A program made the translations under genes and the position numbers. Under the pieces are notes generated by a model. That model was not told the origin of the DNA. It was given only the letters and a program-made list of their open reading frames with translations, and made no database searches. From Kiloniella spongiae (GTDB lineage: Bacteria > Pseudomonadota > Alphaproteobacteria > Kiloniellales > Kiloniellaceae): a stretch of 64,000 nucleotides of DNA. Every line of letters starts with the position of its first letter. Positions within the stretch are counted from its first letter, which is position 1. The stretch lies in NCBI RefSeq assembly GCF_001026905.1, contig NZ_LAQL01000007.1, positions 186,001-250,000 on the forward strand, written 5' to 3'. Below, one piece after another: positions 29,533 through 40,527 of the stretch.

Positions 29533-31215
29533 TTAATTGGCCTGACGCCGCAGAAATGCTGGGATATCCAGCAGGTCTTCTTCGGAAGATGGTGTCTGAA
29601 TCCGGTCTTGAGGATCCAAACCTGTCAATCTGGGCTGTTGACTGTTACCAGCTGCAGGCGATTCGGATGGTGTTGCCGCCGGTGCAACAGCAGGTGCTGC
29701 AGGGGCGTTAACCGTTGCTTTTCCCATCTCAAGTTCTTCTTGCTCTTCTGACTGTGTGGCAGCTTGAAGAGCGCGTGCAGCACCGCCAGTGATGCGTCCA
29801 AACAGTCCTCGTCCCTTTTTGGATGGGTCTTCGTGTTTGTCAGTACCATTCGCCAGAGCAGCCGCCGCAAAAGGGTCCGCCTTTTGTCCTGTGACCTGAG
29901 GAGCCGCAGGTTTCTGGTTTGTAACAGTGGTTGGTGCAGGTGCAACAAAGGTATCGTTCTTGATTTCAGCCTGTGGAGCCATTGCGGATACAGGTTGAGC
30001 GTCTGCTTCACTACGAGTGATAGCAGATTCGATACTTGTTTGTGACGGCCCTGTTTCAATAATTGGTTGAGCAGCAGGCTCGGGGTTTGCAGCAGGTATT
30101 GCCGCAGGTGCCACAGTTTGAGGTGCTTGAGCAACTGATGCGACAGCTTGTTCTTGCTGAGGTTCTGGTGCTTCAGGGGTCACATCCAATGGCGCTGGTG
30201 GTGCTTTGAGCTCTTTCATCTCTGGTGGACGAATATTTTTCATTGATTCAGCATCAATGCCCGTAGCAACAACGGATACCCGCATGGTGCCTTCCATATT
30301 GGGATCGTAAGTAGAGCCAAAGATGATGTTTGCTTCAGGGTCAACTTCGTCACGGATACGGTTCGCGGCTTCGTCCACTTCAAACAAGGTTAGGTCCGGG
30401 CCGCCAGTGATGTTGATCAGAACGCCACGTGCGCCTTTCATGGATACTTCGTCAAGCAGTGGGTTGGAAATAGCTGCTTCGGCAGCATCCATCGCTCGAC
30501 TTTCACCATCGGCTTCACCAGTCCCCATCATCGCTTTGCCCATTTCGGTCATTACGGCGCGAATATCAGCAAAGTCGAGGTTGATGAGGCCAGGCATAAC
30601 CATAAGATCAGTGACGCCGCTAACACCAGAGCGCAACACGTCATCAGCCATTTTAAAGGCGTCTGCGAAGGTTGTTTTTTCGTTGGCAATTCTGAACAGA
30701 TTCTGGTTTGGAATGATGATCAGTGTATCAACGTATTGTGCCAGCTCTTCGATGCCTCTTTCCGCAAGGCGCATACGATGTACACCTTCGAAGTGGAAAG
30801 GCTTGGTTACAACGCCAACCGTCAAAATGCCAGCATCACGTGCTGATTTGGCAATAACAGGTGCTGCACCAGTTCCTGTGCCACCGCCCATACCGGCAGT
30901 GATAAAGACCATGTTAGAGCCTTCGAGGTGACCAAGGATTTCATCCATGGCTTCCTCAGCTGCAGCTTGCCCGATGTCAGGACGTGACCCGGCACCAAGA
31001 CCCTGAGTAATGTTTCTGCCAAGTTGGATCGTGCGATCACATGATGACTGTGCGATTGCTTGTGCGTCGGTATTTGCTATCAAAAATTCGACACCCTCCA
31101 GATTACTCTGGATCATGTTGTTTACAGCATTACCGCCTGCACCACCGACCCCTATAACCGTAATCTGAGGGGTCAGTTCGGAATCAACTGGTGGTACATC
31201 TAAATTTAAAGCCAT
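29533..31215 (-). CDS. ftsZ: Cell division GTPase FtsZ with long C-terminal linker
   Basis: 560 residues, long for FtsZ. The GTPase core (about 1-325) has the tubulin signature GGGTGTG at 110-116, the start of [13 protein letters not shown] and the T7 loop [12 protein letters not shown] linker of more than 200 residues rich in Pro, Ala and Gln follows, and the protein ends with the conserved alphaproteobacterial peptide [14 protein letters not shown] that binds FtsA and other partners. ATG 31215 has GGAGG 6 nt upstream; a GTG six codons earlier overlaps that site. FtsZ builds the division ring at midcell. Confidence 0.97.
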   Translation of the reverse strand: MALNLDVPPVDSELTPQITVIGVGGAGGNAVNNMIQSNLEGVEFLIANTDAQAIAQSSCDRTIQLGRNITQGLGAGSRPDIGQAAAEEAMDEILGHLEGSNMVFITAGMGGGTGTGAAPVIAKSARDAGILTVGVVTKPFHFEGVHRMRLAERGIEELAQYVDTLIIIPNQNLFRIANEKTTFADAFKMADDVLRSGVSGVTDLMVMPGLINLDFADIRAVMTEMGKAMMGTGEADGESRAMDAAEAAISNPLLDEVSMKGARGVLINITGGPDLTLFEVDEAANRIRDEVDPEANIIFGSTYDPNMEGTMRVSVVATGIDAESMKNIRPPEMKELKAPPAPLDVTPEAPEPQQEQAVASVAQAPQTVAPAAIPAANPEPAAQPIIETGPSQTSIESAITRSEADAQPVSAMAPQAEIKNDTFVAPAPTTVTNQKPAAPQVTGQKADPFAAAALANGTDKHEDPSKKGRGLFGRITGGAARALQAATQSEEQEELEMGKATVNAPAAPAVAPAATPSESPAAGNSQQPRLTGLDPQDRIQTPSSEEDLLDIPAFLRRQAN

Positions 31216-31308
31216 CACTAACCTCCGTTGCACGCCGACTCGGCGTATTCGTTTGTCAAGTTGTACTATAAAGTAGTGGAATCAGTCGAGCTAATTCCTA
31301 ACTTTTTC

Positions 31309-32580
31309 TTAAAAATTTTCACTGAACCACTTCCCAAACTTATTAATGAAGTTCTGAGGCTGAGTCTCCTCGGGGGTTTTCTCGGTTTGAACGTCATTAT
31401 GGGCAATGGTCGCATAGGTCAAAAGACCTGCGCAGGTCGAGAAGCTTGGCCCGCCTGTAGCGTCTGCCAAACCGTTTACACGTATGGGTCTGCCGATCCG
31501 AACTTGTTTGTCTAGAATTAAACTGGCGAGGTCGGGCAACCCGGGAAGTTGGCTGGCACCGCCTGTTAAGACAACGCGCCGACCCCCAACTTTATCGAAG
31601 CCACTCATTTCCAATTTAGAGCGGACAATCTCAAATGTTTCTTCTAGTCTTGGTTGTATTATGCCGACAAGAAGTGATCGCGGTACTTGTTGTGGTTGGC
31701 TGCCAGCTTCTTCACCAACCTGAGGGACATCAATCATTTCCCGTTCATCAGTTACTGTTGCGACGGCATGTCCGTACAAGGTTTTCATGCGTTCTGCTTC
31801 TGCAACGGGTGTGGAAAGTCCCCGGGCAACATCGTTGGTCACATGGTGACCGCCAACAGGTATGACATCACTGAAAACAAGCTTTCCTTCGCTGAAGACA
31901 GCGATCGATGTTGTCGTGCCACCCATATCGACAAGGGTGACACCAAGTTCCATTTCATCATCGACCAAACAGGCGAGGCCAGATGCGTAAGGCGTAAGTA
32001 CAAAATTTAAGGGGTCAAGATGGCAGCGTTTAACGCAGGTGGTCAGATTTCGCAAAGAGTTTGCAGCTGCTGTAATCAGGTGCATTGTTACGCCGAGCAT
32101 TTCCCCGTGCATTCCTCGTGGATCTTTGACGCCACGATTACCATCTAGAGTAAAGCCTGTTGGCAGGGAGTGAATCAGTTGACGACCTTGTTCGGCATTT
32201 CCTTCGGGACCTTGAATTTTGCTGGCGTGTTCAAGGGCCTGCTTCAAATCTGTTTCAGTAACCTCGTGGCCATTAATGGCAACTTCAAGATTGATATTGT
32301 GTGATGCTGGTGATCCGCCTGAGAGATTCACGAGTACTGTATTCACGGTTTCACTTGCCATCTGTTCGGCAGAATGCACGGCATTGAGAATGGAATCTTC
32401 CAACGCTTCCATATCAACAATGTTGCCACTCTTCATGCCATGGCTGGCCTGCTGACCAATGCCGATCACTTTCGGTGGGTTCTCACCATCCATTTGGGCA
32501 ATGAAACAGCAAATCTTGCTGCTGCCAACATCAAGGGCAGCAATTGTTCCATGTTTGATAGCCCCAGGGTTCCGCTTCAT
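31309..32580 (-). CDS. ftsA: Cell division protein FtsA
   Basis: 423 residues, an actin-like ATPase. Phosphate-1 motif ALDVGSSKICCFIA at the start, the SHUTLE-like 1C domain, LVDMGGTTTSIAVF (phosphate 2) and VLTGGASQLPGL (adenosine motif). The C terminus (NFINKFGKWFSENF) is an amphipathic membrane-targeting helix. FtsA anchors FtsZ filaments to the membrane. It lies between ftsQ and ftsZ in the usual order. Confidence 0.96.
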   Translation of the reverse strand: MKRNPGAIKHGTIAALDVGSSKICCFIAQMDGENPPKVIGIGQQASHGMKSGNIVDMEALEDSILNAVHSAEQMASETVNTVLVNLSGGSPASHNINLEVAINGHEVTETDLKQALEHASKIQGPEGNAEQGRQLIHSLPTGFTLDGNRGVKDPRGMHGEMLGVTMHLITAAANSLRNLTTCVKRCHLDPLNFVLTPYASGLACLVDDEMELGVTLVDMGGTTTSIAVFSEGKLVFSDVIPVGGHHVTNDVARGLSTPVAEAERMKTLYGHAVATVTDEREMIDVPQVGEEAGSQPQQVPRSLLVGIIQPRLEETFEIVRSKLEMSGFDKVGGRRVVLTGGASQLPGLPDLASLILDKQVRIGRPIRVNGLADATGGPSFSTCAGLLTYATIAHNDVQTEKTPEETQPQNFINKFGKWFSENF

Positions 32581-32647
32581 GATTGGCGGGTTCCTTGGAG
32601 TGAAGCCGTGATTGTTATGTTTGTCCTAGAACGAGGGGACAGTACCA

Positions 32648-33505
32648 TTAAGTTTTCTTTCCTTTTACTTTCTTGGTTTTGTTTTTTTCTGCGCCGCCCG
32701 ATGTTCTGACAATCAGGCGATCTCTCAGTCGTAGATCGACGACAATAACGTCACGTTCCAAAACACCTTCGTCACGTTCGATACGGGCAAAGAAAGACCA
32801 GGCGTCGTTTGCATCTTCTTCGGGAAGCTGCACATCAACACCATTGTTGAGACGGATGTTCCACCGACGCCCGCTGACACGAACGGCTGCCTTTACGCGG
32901 TTACCTAGTTCTGGTTCGCTCTGGATGAGAGCGAGAACTTCACGGGCGTGATCAGGGGCATCAGGCCCAACGATCAGAGGCAGTTTCGAAAACTTACTGG
33001 CCTTGGCTGATGCGATCACTTCACCGCTTTGATCAATGACGTGAAGAACGCCTTCTTCTTGCCAAAGTGCGAGAGGTTCTCTTTCTTCGAGTTTTACGTA
33101 AATCACATCGGGGAGGCGGCGTTCTACAATGGCTCTTTTAACCCAAGGCAGCTCTTCAAGATCTGCTTTCGCCTGTTCTGGGGAAAAGGATAAAATTGGT
33201 GTACCGCGTTCCACATCTAGTTTACTAAGGATTGCAGCTGCGTTGCTTCTTTTGCGTCCTTCGACAAGTACGTCTTCAACTGATAAGCCGGCATCGGCGG
33301 TCATGCCATGAAAATCTTCAACGCTCTGGTTGATTTTTTCAGGGATCCAGCCATTGGTCCATAAAACGGTAACAAGCCCAACAGTTGCAACAATGCTTCC
33401 CGCGGCTGTGCCCCAAAGAACTTTACGCCAGTTTGTATCCCGAAAAGGAATTTTACTTCTCTTCTGAGGTTTTTTACGTCTGCGTGTAGTCTTTTTATTA
33501 CTCAT
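32648..33505 (-). CDS. ftsQ: Cell division protein FtsQ
   Basis: 285 residues. A short, very basic cytoplasmic tail (KKTTRRRKKPQKRSK), one membrane helix (VLWGTAAGSIVATVGLVTVLW), then a periplasmic POTRA domain (FHGMTADAGLSVEDVLVEG onward) and the FtsQ beta domain with VERRLPDVIYVKLEEREP. It links the divisome FtsB/FtsL to early proteins. Its ATG overlaps the ddl stop as ATGA. The C terminus is again lysine-rich. Confidence 0.93.
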   Translation of the reverse strand: MSNKKTTRRRKKPQKRSKIPFRDTNWRKVLWGTAAGSIVATVGLVTVLWTNGWIPEKINQSVEDFHGMTADAGLSVEDVLVEGRKRSNAAAILSKLDVERGTPILSFSPEQAKADLEELPWVKRAIVERRLPDVIYVKLEEREPLALWQEEGVLHVIDQSGEVIASAKASKFSKLPLIVGPDAPDHAREVLALIQSEPELGNRVKAAVRVSGRRWNIRLNNGVDVQLPEEDANDAWSFFARIERDEGVLERDVIVVDLRLRDRLIVRTSGGAEKNKTKKVKGKKT

Positions 33506-34434
33506 AGCTCCTCCTTGTTCCCCAAGGCTTCTTGGACCATCCAGGAACAGAGTTCAGAGAAAGAAATACCGATATGTTTTGCTTGTTCTGGCACCAGGCT
33601 GAGATCTGTCATTCCTGGTTGAGTATTGGTTTCCAGATAATAGAGTTTACCGTCACCATTCGCCGTGTCGTCGTAGCGGAAGTCACTCCGGCTTACACCG
33701 GAACAACCAAGAATCTGGTGCGATTTCAACGCAGCGTCTAAGGCTTCTTGGTATATAGCTTCGGGAATTGGTGCGGGAATTATGTGATCGGTTTTGCCTT
33801 CGGTATATTTGGCTTCGTAATCATAGAATCCTTCTTTGGGCGAAAGCTCTGTCACAGCAAGCGGTTTGTTCCCCATCACGGCAACGGTTAATTCGCGCCC
33901 CGGAATATACCGTTCGACCATGATGTCGCCTGAAAAACCGAGTTCTTCCCGTGTTGTTGCGATATGATTGTCTCCTTCGGAAACAATATGAACGCCAACG
34001 GATGAGCCTTCGCTTAGAGGTTTGATCACATAGGGACGGGGCAGAGGATCACCTGCTGCCAGATCTGTAGCTTGAATGCTTTTACTCTCGGGAACACGCA
34101 CGCCAACTTGTTCAACCATCGCTTTTGCACGTTCTTTGTGCATGGCAAGGGCTGAACTCAAAACTTTTGAATGTGTATAAGGGATGGATAAAAGTTCCAG
34201 AAGACCCTGTACACAGCCATCTTCACCCCATTGTCCGTGAAGTGCATTGAAAACGACAGCGGCTTTGCTTTCTTGTAACTGAGAGATCAATGCTGGAATG
34301 TCTTGGCAAACATCGATTTCAGTTACATCATAACCTGCCTTGCGCAGTGCCTCAGCACAGGCAGCTCCACTGGCAAGAGAAACGTCCCGCTCAGCTGAGA
34401 AACCACCTTTTAATAATGCGACATGACAAGTCAT
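33502..34434 (-). CDS. ddl: D-alanine--D-alanine ligase
   Basis: 310 residues, an ATP-grasp enzyme that joins two D-Ala for the peptidoglycan stem peptide. N-terminal LLKGGFSAERDVSLASG, NALHGQWGEDGCVQGLLE, ATP-binding PYVIKPLSEGSSVGVHIV, and metal-binding YYLETNTQPGMTDLS are seen; the last has the NTxPGMT motif. It overlaps ftsQ by 4 nt (ATGA) and lies 23 nt after murB. Confidence 0.96.
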   Translation of the reverse strand: MTCHVALLKGGFSAERDVSLASGAACAEALRKAGYDVTEIDVCQDIPALISQLQESKAAVVFNALHGQWGEDGCVQGLLELLSIPYTHSKVLSSALAMHKERAKAMVEQVGVRVPESKSIQATDLAAGDPLPRPYVIKPLSEGSSVGVHIVSEGDNHIATTREELGFSGDIMVERYIPGRELTVAVMGNKPLAVTELSPKEGFYDYEAKYTEGKTDHIIPAPIPEAIYQEALDAALKSHQILGCSGVSRSDFRYDDTANGDGKLYYLETNTQPGMTDLSLVPEQAKHIGISFSELCSWMVQEALGNKEEL

Positions 34435-34457
34435 AAACGTTTATTCCTTTTTAATTT

Positions 34458-35396
34458 CTAGCGTTCGCCAGTTTTATTGCCGAGACGTTTTATTTCCCAA
34501 TGAAGCTCTATGCCGGAGGTTTCCTTTACCCGCTTTCTGACTTCTTCTCCGAGATTTTCCAGATCACTTGCGGACGCTTTGTCATTGTTAATCAGAAAAT
34601 TACAATGCTGTTCTGATACTTGAGCATCACCAATCTTGAGGCCTCGGCACCCGGCCTTATCGATTAATTGCCACGCTTTGTTATCGCCAGGGTTCTTGAA
34701 TGTACTGCCACCTGTTCTGGATTTGATAGGTTGTGTACTGCCCCGTGCATCCTGAATTTCTTTCATTCGGACGGCAATCTCGTCTTGGTCACCAGTGGTT
34801 CCGGTAAAGCAAGCGCTGATAAAGATCCATTCTTTTCCCAGATCGCAATGACGATAGGCATATCCCAATTGATCAGGAGTAAAGCGTTTAATGTTTCCGG
34901 CCATATCTATTGCTTCTGCCCAGACGAGGATATCTTTGGTCTCGCGACCATAAGCCCCGGCATTCATACGCAACGCACCGCCAATCGTGCCGGGTACGCC
35001 GCAGAGAAACTCCAGTCCGGTAATGTCGGCTTTCATGGCTGTTTTTGCGACTTTGACATCTAACGCAGCAGCACCTGCAATAATCTGGTTTTTGGTCTCA
35101 CTTGTCTCTTCTACTTTTGAAAATGCAGGGCCGAGGCGGATAACAACGCCAGGGATGCCGCCGTCGCGAATTAAGAGATTTGATCCAACCCCTATGACGA
35201 GAACCGGAATATCTATCGGTTTGTTCTTCAGAAAATGAACAAGGTCGTCGAGGTCTGCTGGTGTGTAAAGAACGTCTGTTGGTCCCCCAACCTTAAACCA
35301 GGTGACCTTTGCCAATTGAGCATCAGTCTTATAGCTGCCCCGAACCTGGGGTAAACTATGGATAAGATGGTTTTCTGGAAGGACCTGTTGAGACAT
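34458..35396 (-). CDS. murB: UDP-N-acetylenolpyruvoylglucosamine reductase MurB
   Basis: 312 residues, an FAD-dependent reductase that forms UDP-MurNAc. FAD-binding blocks VLVIGVGSNLLIRDGG and GVPGTIGGALRMNAGAYG are clear; RTGGSTFKNP holds the catalytic Ser (type I/II MurB); the last helix has IELHWEIKRLG. It begins 2 nt after the murC stop, so the two are translated in tandem. Confidence 0.96.
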   Translation of the reverse strand: MSQQVLPENHLIHSLPQVRGSYKTDAQLAKVTWFKVGGPTDVLYTPADLDDLVHFLKNKPIDIPVLVIGVGSNLLIRDGGIPGVVIRLGPAFSKVEETSETKNQIIAGAAALDVKVAKTAMKADITGLEFLCGVPGTIGGALRMNAGAYGRETKDILVWAEAIDMAGNIKRFTPDQLGYAYRHCDLGKEWIFISACFTGTTGDQDEIAVRMKEIQDARGSTQPIKSRTGGSTFKNPGDNKAWQLIDKAGCRGLKIGDAQVSEQHCNFLINNDKASASDLENLGEEVRKRVKETSGIELHWEIKRLGNKTGER

Positions 35397-35398
35397 GC

Positions 35399-36826
35399 TT
35401 ATTTATGGCCCCCGGATAGTGCGGCAGCGAGGTCATCAGGCAACGCATGTGCCCATGCTGATATTGACCCGGCTCCAAGACAAACGACGACGTCACCCTT
35501 GGTTGCCGTTTCCGCAACTAATTCTGCAAGCTTTTCTGGGGCGGAAAGAGGAATGGCGTTTCTGTGTCCACGGGTCAGAAGGCCTTTGACAAGGCTGTCA
35601 CGATCAGCACCTTCTATCGGATCTTCCCCAGCGGTGTACACATCAGACACGATGACTTGATCTGCGTCATTAAAGCAGGAACAGAACCCTTCAAAATGAT
35701 CAGAAAGGCGTGAATAGCGATGCGGTTGTACGACGGCGATAACTTTGGAATCTTCGTCAATCGCTTGTCTTGCAGCTTGTAGAACAGCAGCAATTTCGAC
35801 CGGGTGATGTCCGTAGTCATCAATAATAGTGATGCCGTTAACTTCACCTGTTTTGGTGAAGCGACGTTTCACGCCCTTGAAGTCTAAAAGCGATGCGCGA
35901 ATTTCATCGTCATTCATGCCGAGTTCACTGGCGACGGAAATCGCGGCAAGGGCGTTGAGAATATTGTGATTGCCCAGCATGGGTAACCGGCAATCGGTAA
36001 CGGTTCTGCTTTCGGTTTCGGTGCGCTTTGAAATAACGACATCAAAAACGTTACCAGTGATTTCGGTGCGAACATTTACGGCACGGAATTTGGCCTGGGG
36101 ACTAAAACCATAGGTGACAATTCTGCGATCTTCGATGCGTCCGATCAGCGATTGAACTACCGGGTGATCGATACACAGAACGGAAAACCCATAAAAAGGG
36201 ATGTTCTTAACAAAAGTCGCAAAGGCATCATGGAGGGCTTCAATGGAGCCGTAAAATTCCATGTGTTCCGGGTCAATATTGGTAATGACCGAGATTGTTG
36301 CGGGTAGCTTGATAAAAGTTCCGTCACTTTCGTCGGCTTCAACAACCATCCAGTCACCATCGCCCAAGCGTGCGTTGGTACCATAGGCATTGATGATTCC
36401 GCCATTGATAACGGTTGGATCAAAGCGTCCGCCATCGAGTAAAGCGGCAATCATGGATGTCGTTGTTGTCTTGCCATGCGTTCCGCCCACAGCAACACAG
36501 GATTTAAAGCGCATCAACTCGGCAAGCATTTCAGCACGACGAACAATCGGTGTCAGATTATTTCGTGCTTCTTCGATTTCGGGGTTATCAAGTTTAATGG
36601 CAGAAGATACCACCACGACACGGGCGTCTTTCACGTTTTCAGCCTTGTGGCCGATCATTACTTTAATACCCATATCGCGCAGACGGAGAACGTTGGCTGA
36701 TTCAGCAATATCACTGCCCTGAATCTGGTATCCCAGATTATGCAGGATTTCTGCAATTCCGCTCATTCCAATACCACCAATGCCAACAAAATGCAGAGGG
36801 CCTATGTCGAGTGGCATGCCTTTCAT
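35399..36826 (-). CDS. murC: UDP-N-acetylmuramate--L-alanine ligase MurC
   Basis: 475 residues. Mur ligase family: N-terminal [20 protein letters not shown] loop [14 protein letters not shown], central [12 protein letters not shown]-type block ([12 protein letters not shown]) and the C-terminal [10 protein letters not shown] motif. It adds L-Ala to UDP-MurNAc in the cytosol. I start at ATG 36826, which overlaps the murG stop as ATGA and has a GGGGGCGG stretch upstream; the frame is open to 36895 but that part is very basic and lies inside murG. Confidence 0.96.
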   Translation of the reverse strand: MKGMPLDIGPLHFVGIGGIGMSGIAEILHNLGYQIQGSDIAESANVLRLRDMGIKVMIGHKAENVKDARVVVVSSAIKLDNPEIEEARNNLTPIVRRAEMLAELMRFKSCVAVGGTHGKTTTTSMIAALLDGGRFDPTVINGGIINAYGTNARLGDGDWMVVEADESDGTFIKLPATISVITNIDPEHMEFYGSIEALHDAFATFVKNIPFYGFSVLCIDHPVVQSLIGRIEDRRIVTYGFSPQAKFRAVNVRTEITGNVFDVVISKRTETESRTVTDCRLPMLGNHNILNALAAISVASELGMNDDEIRASLLDFKGVKRRFTKTGEVNGITIIDDYGHHPVEIAAVLQAARQAIDEDSKVIAVVQPHRYSRLSDHFEGFCSCFNDADQVIVSDVYTAGEDPIEGADRDSLVKGLLTRGHRNAIPLSAPEKLAELVAETATKGDVVVCLGAGSISAWAHALPDDLAAALSGGHK

Positions 36827-37977
36827 GCTGCCGCCCCCGTTGAAACGTTCTCGCTTGTTAATTTTTCGTCTCCGTTGCTTTCTTTTATGCCGCACACAAC
36901 ATCTGCTAGATTACTCGCGGCGCCAGTAATGGCACTGTTGCGGGCACAAGATGCTGATCTTTCGAGCAATTGTGTGTGTGAAAAAAGTGAAATTAATCTA
37001 TCGGCCAGTTTTTGTGGCTCCAAACAGCTCTGCGCCATAAGCCAGCCAGCCCCTGCATCTGTGAAATCACGCGCATTTTTAGTCTGGTGATCGTCCGTTG
37101 CATGAGGGTAGGGAACCAGAATAGCGGGGCGTCCCGCCGCAGCCAGTTCTGTCACTGTAGAAGCACCAGAACGGCAAATCGCAATATGTGCTGATGCAAG
37201 TCTTGCTGGCATGTCATCAAAAAAGGTTCTGAGATCAGCTTTTATGCTTTTGTCTTTATAGAGAGCTTCGATTGTCTCTGCCCCTTCTCCGCGCACTTGC
37301 TGTGAAATACGAAGGCGCGTCCGGATTTCTTTGGGGAGAAGAGCAAGGGCTTCTGGAACAATGGTATTAAATACTGTTGCGCCTTGGCTGCCGCCTGTGA
37401 CAAGGATACTTAATTCTGACTGTTCATCTGGTATTTGATAGCCTGTTTTCCGAAGCGTCAGAATTTCAGGACGTACCGGGTTGCCTGTCAGAGTGACTTT
37501 CTTCTCTAAACCTTGTGGTACGTGGCTGACGTTTTTGAACGAGGTACAAATGCCGCGGGCTTTACTGGCCATCAAACGATTGGCGCGACCAAGCACCGCG
37601 TTTTGTTCGTGTAGATAAAGAGGAATGCCAAGTTGTCCCGCGGCTAGTCCCGCAGGGACAGAGGCATAACCGCCAAAAGCGACGACAACATCGGATTTGA
37701 TGGATTTGAGCAATTTACGTGCTTTTAGGGTGCCAATGAAGATCTTACTCAAACTCAAAATTTTACGCACAATACCGCCGCCAGCAACACCGCCGGCTGA
37801 TACGCGATAGACTGTTACGTCTTTGAGATCATCGCCGAACCCGGCCCCTCTAAGATCTGTGATAAGGCTGACTTTATTGCCGCGGGCTAATAATTCTTCA
37901 GCAAGAGCGCGTGCTGGGAACATGTGTCCACCAGTTCCGCCGGCTGTTAGTACAATGTGCATTGGGTTCTTCGTCAT
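36823..37977 (-). CDS. murG: MurG: undecaprenyldiphospho-muramoylpentapeptide N-acetylglucosaminyltransferase
   Basis: 384 residues, GT-B fold. The N-terminal [19 protein letters not shown] loop binds the lipid diphosphate; [40 protein letters not shown] and the C-terminal [20 protein letters not shown] follow in order. It turns lipid I into lipid II on the inner face of the membrane. ATG overlaps the ftsW stop by one base (TAATG) and its own stop overlaps murC. Confidence 0.96.
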   Translation of the reverse strand: MTKNPMHIVLTAGGTGGHMFPARALAEELLARGNKVSLITDLRGAGFGDDLKDVTVYRVSAGGVAGGGIVRKILSLSKIFIGTLKARKLLKSIKSDVVVAFGGYASVPAGLAAGQLGIPLYLHEQNAVLGRANRLMASKARGICTSFKNVSHVPQGLEKKVTLTGNPVRPEILTLRKTGYQIPDEQSELSILVTGGSQGATVFNTIVPEALALLPKEIRTRLRISQQVRGEGAETIEALYKDKSIKADLRTFFDDMPARLASAHIAICRSGASTVTELAAAGRPAILVPYPHATDDHQTKNARDFTDAGAGWLMAQSCLEPQKLADRLISLFSHTQLLERSASCARNSAITGAASNLADVVCGIKESNGDEKLTSENVSTGAAA

Positions 37978-39110
37978 TATATGCCCCCGTCATAATCGCC
38001 ATGGGGGCGACGTCTGGTGAAGGCCAATACCATTCCCATACCGACAGCCAAAGCGAGTAGGGATGATCCGCCGTAGCTGATGAAGGGGAGTGTCATTCCT
38101 TTTGTCGGGATAAGGTGAATTGCTGATGCCATGTTGATGATGGCCTGCAGGCCAAATTGGACGAGTAAGCCTGTGCAAGCGAGTAGAACAAAAAGATTGT
38201 TCTCTTGTAATAAACGGCTGAATCCGCGCAAAACAACAAAAGCAAAGAGACTGACAATAATCAGGCAGGCAATCAAACCAAGCTCTTCGCCAGCAACAGA
38301 AAAGATAAAGTCAGAATGTGCATCGGGTAATTGAGACTTCACAGTGCCTTCGCCGGGGCCTTGTCCAAGTAGCCCGCCATTTTTAAAGGCTTCCATAGAG
38401 CGGTTGACCTGATAGCGACTTCCCGCTGCGGGATCAAGAAAGCCATCGATACGTGCTGTAACGTGCGGGAGGGTAAAGTAAGCCGCAATCAAGCCAAGTG
38501 CAGCGAAAAGAACAAGTCCGCCAACCAAAATCATTGGAAGTCCGGCTAAGAACAGTTGTACGCCACCAATGGCGGTCACAACAACTGTTTGCCCTAAGTC
38601 TGGTTGCATCAATAGAAGGCTGATCACGACCAACCAAATACCGATCGCAATCCATGTACCGGGAATGCCTTCGTCACTTTTTGCACTGGCAAGCATCCAG
38701 GCAATAGTGACGGCGAAAAAGGGTTTAACAAATTCTGAAGGTTGAAGAGAGAAACCGAGTATGTTGATCCAGCGTGTAGCACCTTTGATTTCAACGCCTA
38801 ATACAAGCGTTGCCAACAAGGCAAGGACTGTTAACCCCATGCCTATAACGGCAAAACGGCGCACTTTTTTAACGGGCATCAGCGAAATGCCGATCATGAA
38901 TGTCGCCGCTGCTGGGAGAAGCAAGAAATGACGTTTCGCGAGTTGAAAGGTGCCAACACCACTAATTCTATCAGCCGCTGCAGGAGAGGCCGCAAGAACC
39001 AAAAGCGCGCCAAACCCCATAAGAGCAAGTAATGCAGCAAGATTCCAGCGATCTACAGTCCACCACCAACGACCAAGAACAGATGTGTCTGTACGAGAAA
39101 AAGTGCTCAT
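37977..39110 (-). CDS. ftsW: FtsW, SEDS peptidoglycan polymerase
   Basis: 377 residues, about ten membrane helices. SEDS features include the GVEIKGATRWINILGFSLQPSE block, the GQGPGEGTVKSQLPDAHSDFIFS loop and TKGMTLPFISYGGSS near the C terminus. FtsW polymerises lipid II at the septum with FtsI. I start at ATG 39110 (MSTFSRTD), which overlaps the murD stop as ATGA; the open frame reaches 39155 but the extra residues come from within murD. Confidence 0.95.
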   Translation of the reverse strand: MSTFSRTDTSVLGRWWWTVDRWNLAALLALMGFGALLVLAASPAAADRISGVGTFQLAKRHFLLLPAAATFMIGISLMPVKKVRRFAVIGMGLTVLALLATLVLGVEIKGATRWINILGFSLQPSEFVKPFFAVTIAWMLASAKSDEGIPGTWIAIGIWLVVISLLLMQPDLGQTVVVTAIGGVQLFLAGLPMILVGGLVLFAALGLIAAYFTLPHVTARIDGFLDPAAGSRYQVNRSMEAFKNGGLLGQGPGEGTVKSQLPDAHSDFIFSVAGEELGLIACLIIVSLFAFVVLRGFSRLLQENNLFVLLACTGLLVQFGLQAIINMASAIHLIPTKGMTLPFISYGGSSLLALAVGMGMVLAFTRRRPHGDYDGGI

Positions 39111-40519
39111 GAGGCAATTTCCTTTACAGGCTGGAGTTTTAGCTTTGCCACACATTCTTTAAAATGATTGCCCCGAAGCTCAAAACCGCGGTATTGGTCC
39201 CAAGACGCACAAGCAGGGGATAGAAGTACAACGGGATTTTCTTCGGGTGATTGTGACGCGTCATTAGTTGCTTTTTCGACAGCAACATCCAATGTTCCGC
39301 AAATTTCATAAGGCAAAGAGCTGCCAATCTGATTTGCAAAGTCATTAGCACTTTCGCCAATAAGATAGGCTTTGCTAATACGAGTGTAATATGGTGACAG
39401 GCTTTCGATGCCGCCTTCTTTTGCTCGTCCGCCAGCTATCCAGAAGATATTGTCATAACTGCTGAGCGCACGTGCGGCGGCATCTGCATTGGTTGCCTTT
39501 GAATCATTGATATAGCGAACGCCATGTATTGCCGTAACCAGCTCTTGCCGATGTGCTAAACCAGGGAATGAGCTCATCCCGGCGATGATTTCATCGTCAG
39601 TTAATCCAACACGACGACATGCAGCAAAAGCAGCGGCAGCATTCTGGTGATTATGGTTGCCGGGCAATCGCTCTATAGAATTAAGATTGGTAACATCTTT
39701 TTCATCTGCAAAAGCATCGTCGACTAGGTGACCTTCAACGACAAACACGCCTTCAGCCAATCTGGTTGATCCGGAAATGGGTATCGTTTTAACTGTTCCG
39801 GTCTGGTTGATCGTATCAAAGACTTCGCGCGAATAATCGTCATCCATTCCAATAATGGCTGTATCGCTTTTTGTCTGGCGTTCGAAAATATGTTTCTTCG
39901 CTTTGATGTAGCCCTGTATATCGCCGTGACGATCCAGATGATCTGGGCTGACATTCATGAAGAGCGCAATATCGAAAGAGAGTTGCGATAAGAGGTCGAG
40001 TTGATAGGATGACATTTCCAGCACATAGATGCCTGTTGCATCCAACCGCGGTAATTCCAGCGCAGGTGTACCGAGGTTTCCCCCGACAGCAACATCGCGC
40101 CCTGCTGAGGTTAAAATGTGTGCAATCAGGCTTGTTGTGGTTGATTTTCCATTGGTACCGGTGATGCCAATGAATGTTGCTTTGGGAACTGCCCTGTATA
40201 GCAACTCAACTTCGCAAATAATTTCGACATTATTTTTTTGTGCGGCCTCGGCAACTGAATGTGGTGCAGGGTGGGTCAGGGGAATACCCGGTGACATTAC
40301 CAGAGTTTGAACCGCATCCCAATCGCAGCTATTCAAATCGACAAGTTCAAGACCTGCTTCTTCAGCTTTTTCACGACCTGTCGGATTGTCATCCCACGCC
40401 CAGACTTTTGCACCGGAACGCGTAAGCGCACATGCCGCAGTTAACCCTGAACGCCCCAGACCTAAAACGGCAAAGGCTTTTTCATTGGTTGTACTGATGT
40501 ATGTGCTTAGGTCGATCAT
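39107..40519 (-). CDS. murD: UDP-N-acetylmuramoylalanine--D-glutamate ligase MurD
   Basis: 470 residues. Mur ligase: N-terminal VLGLGRSGLTAACAL, ATP loop GITGTNGKSTTTSLI, NVSPDHLDRHG and YINDSKATNADAAARAL, then LLSPACASWDQYRGFE near the end. It adds D-Glu to UDP-MurNAc-L-Ala. It lies 8 nt after mraY and overlaps ftsW by 4 nt. Confidence 0.96.
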   Translation of the reverse strand: MIDLSTYISTTNEKAFAVLGLGRSGLTAACALTRSGAKVWAWDDNPTGREKAEEAGLELVDLNSCDWDAVQTLVMSPGIPLTHPAPHSVAEAAQKNNVEIICEVELLYRAVPKATFIGITGTNGKSTTTSLIAHILTSAGRDVAVGGNLGTPALELPRLDATGIYVLEMSSYQLDLLSQLSFDIALFMNVSPDHLDRHGDIQGYIKAKKHIFERQTKSDTAIIGMDDDYSREVFDTINQTGTVKTIPISGSTRLAEGVFVVEGHLVDDAFADEKDVTNLNSIERLPGNHNHQNAAAAFAACRRVGLTDDEIIAGMSSFPGLAHRQELVTAIHGVRYINDSKATNADAAARALSSYDNIFWIAGGRAKEGGIESLSPYYTRISKAYLIGESANDFANQIGSSLPYEICGTLDVAVEKATNDASQSPEENPVVLLSPACASWDQYRGFELRGNHFKECVAKLKLQPVKEIAS

Positions 40520-40527
40520 TTATTCTC

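Noticed and set aside
30323-30931. 202-codon open frame on the plus strand
   Set aside because: It is antisense to the conserved FtsZ GTPase core and its composition mirrors that gene's codon use; no ribosome site or family likeness.
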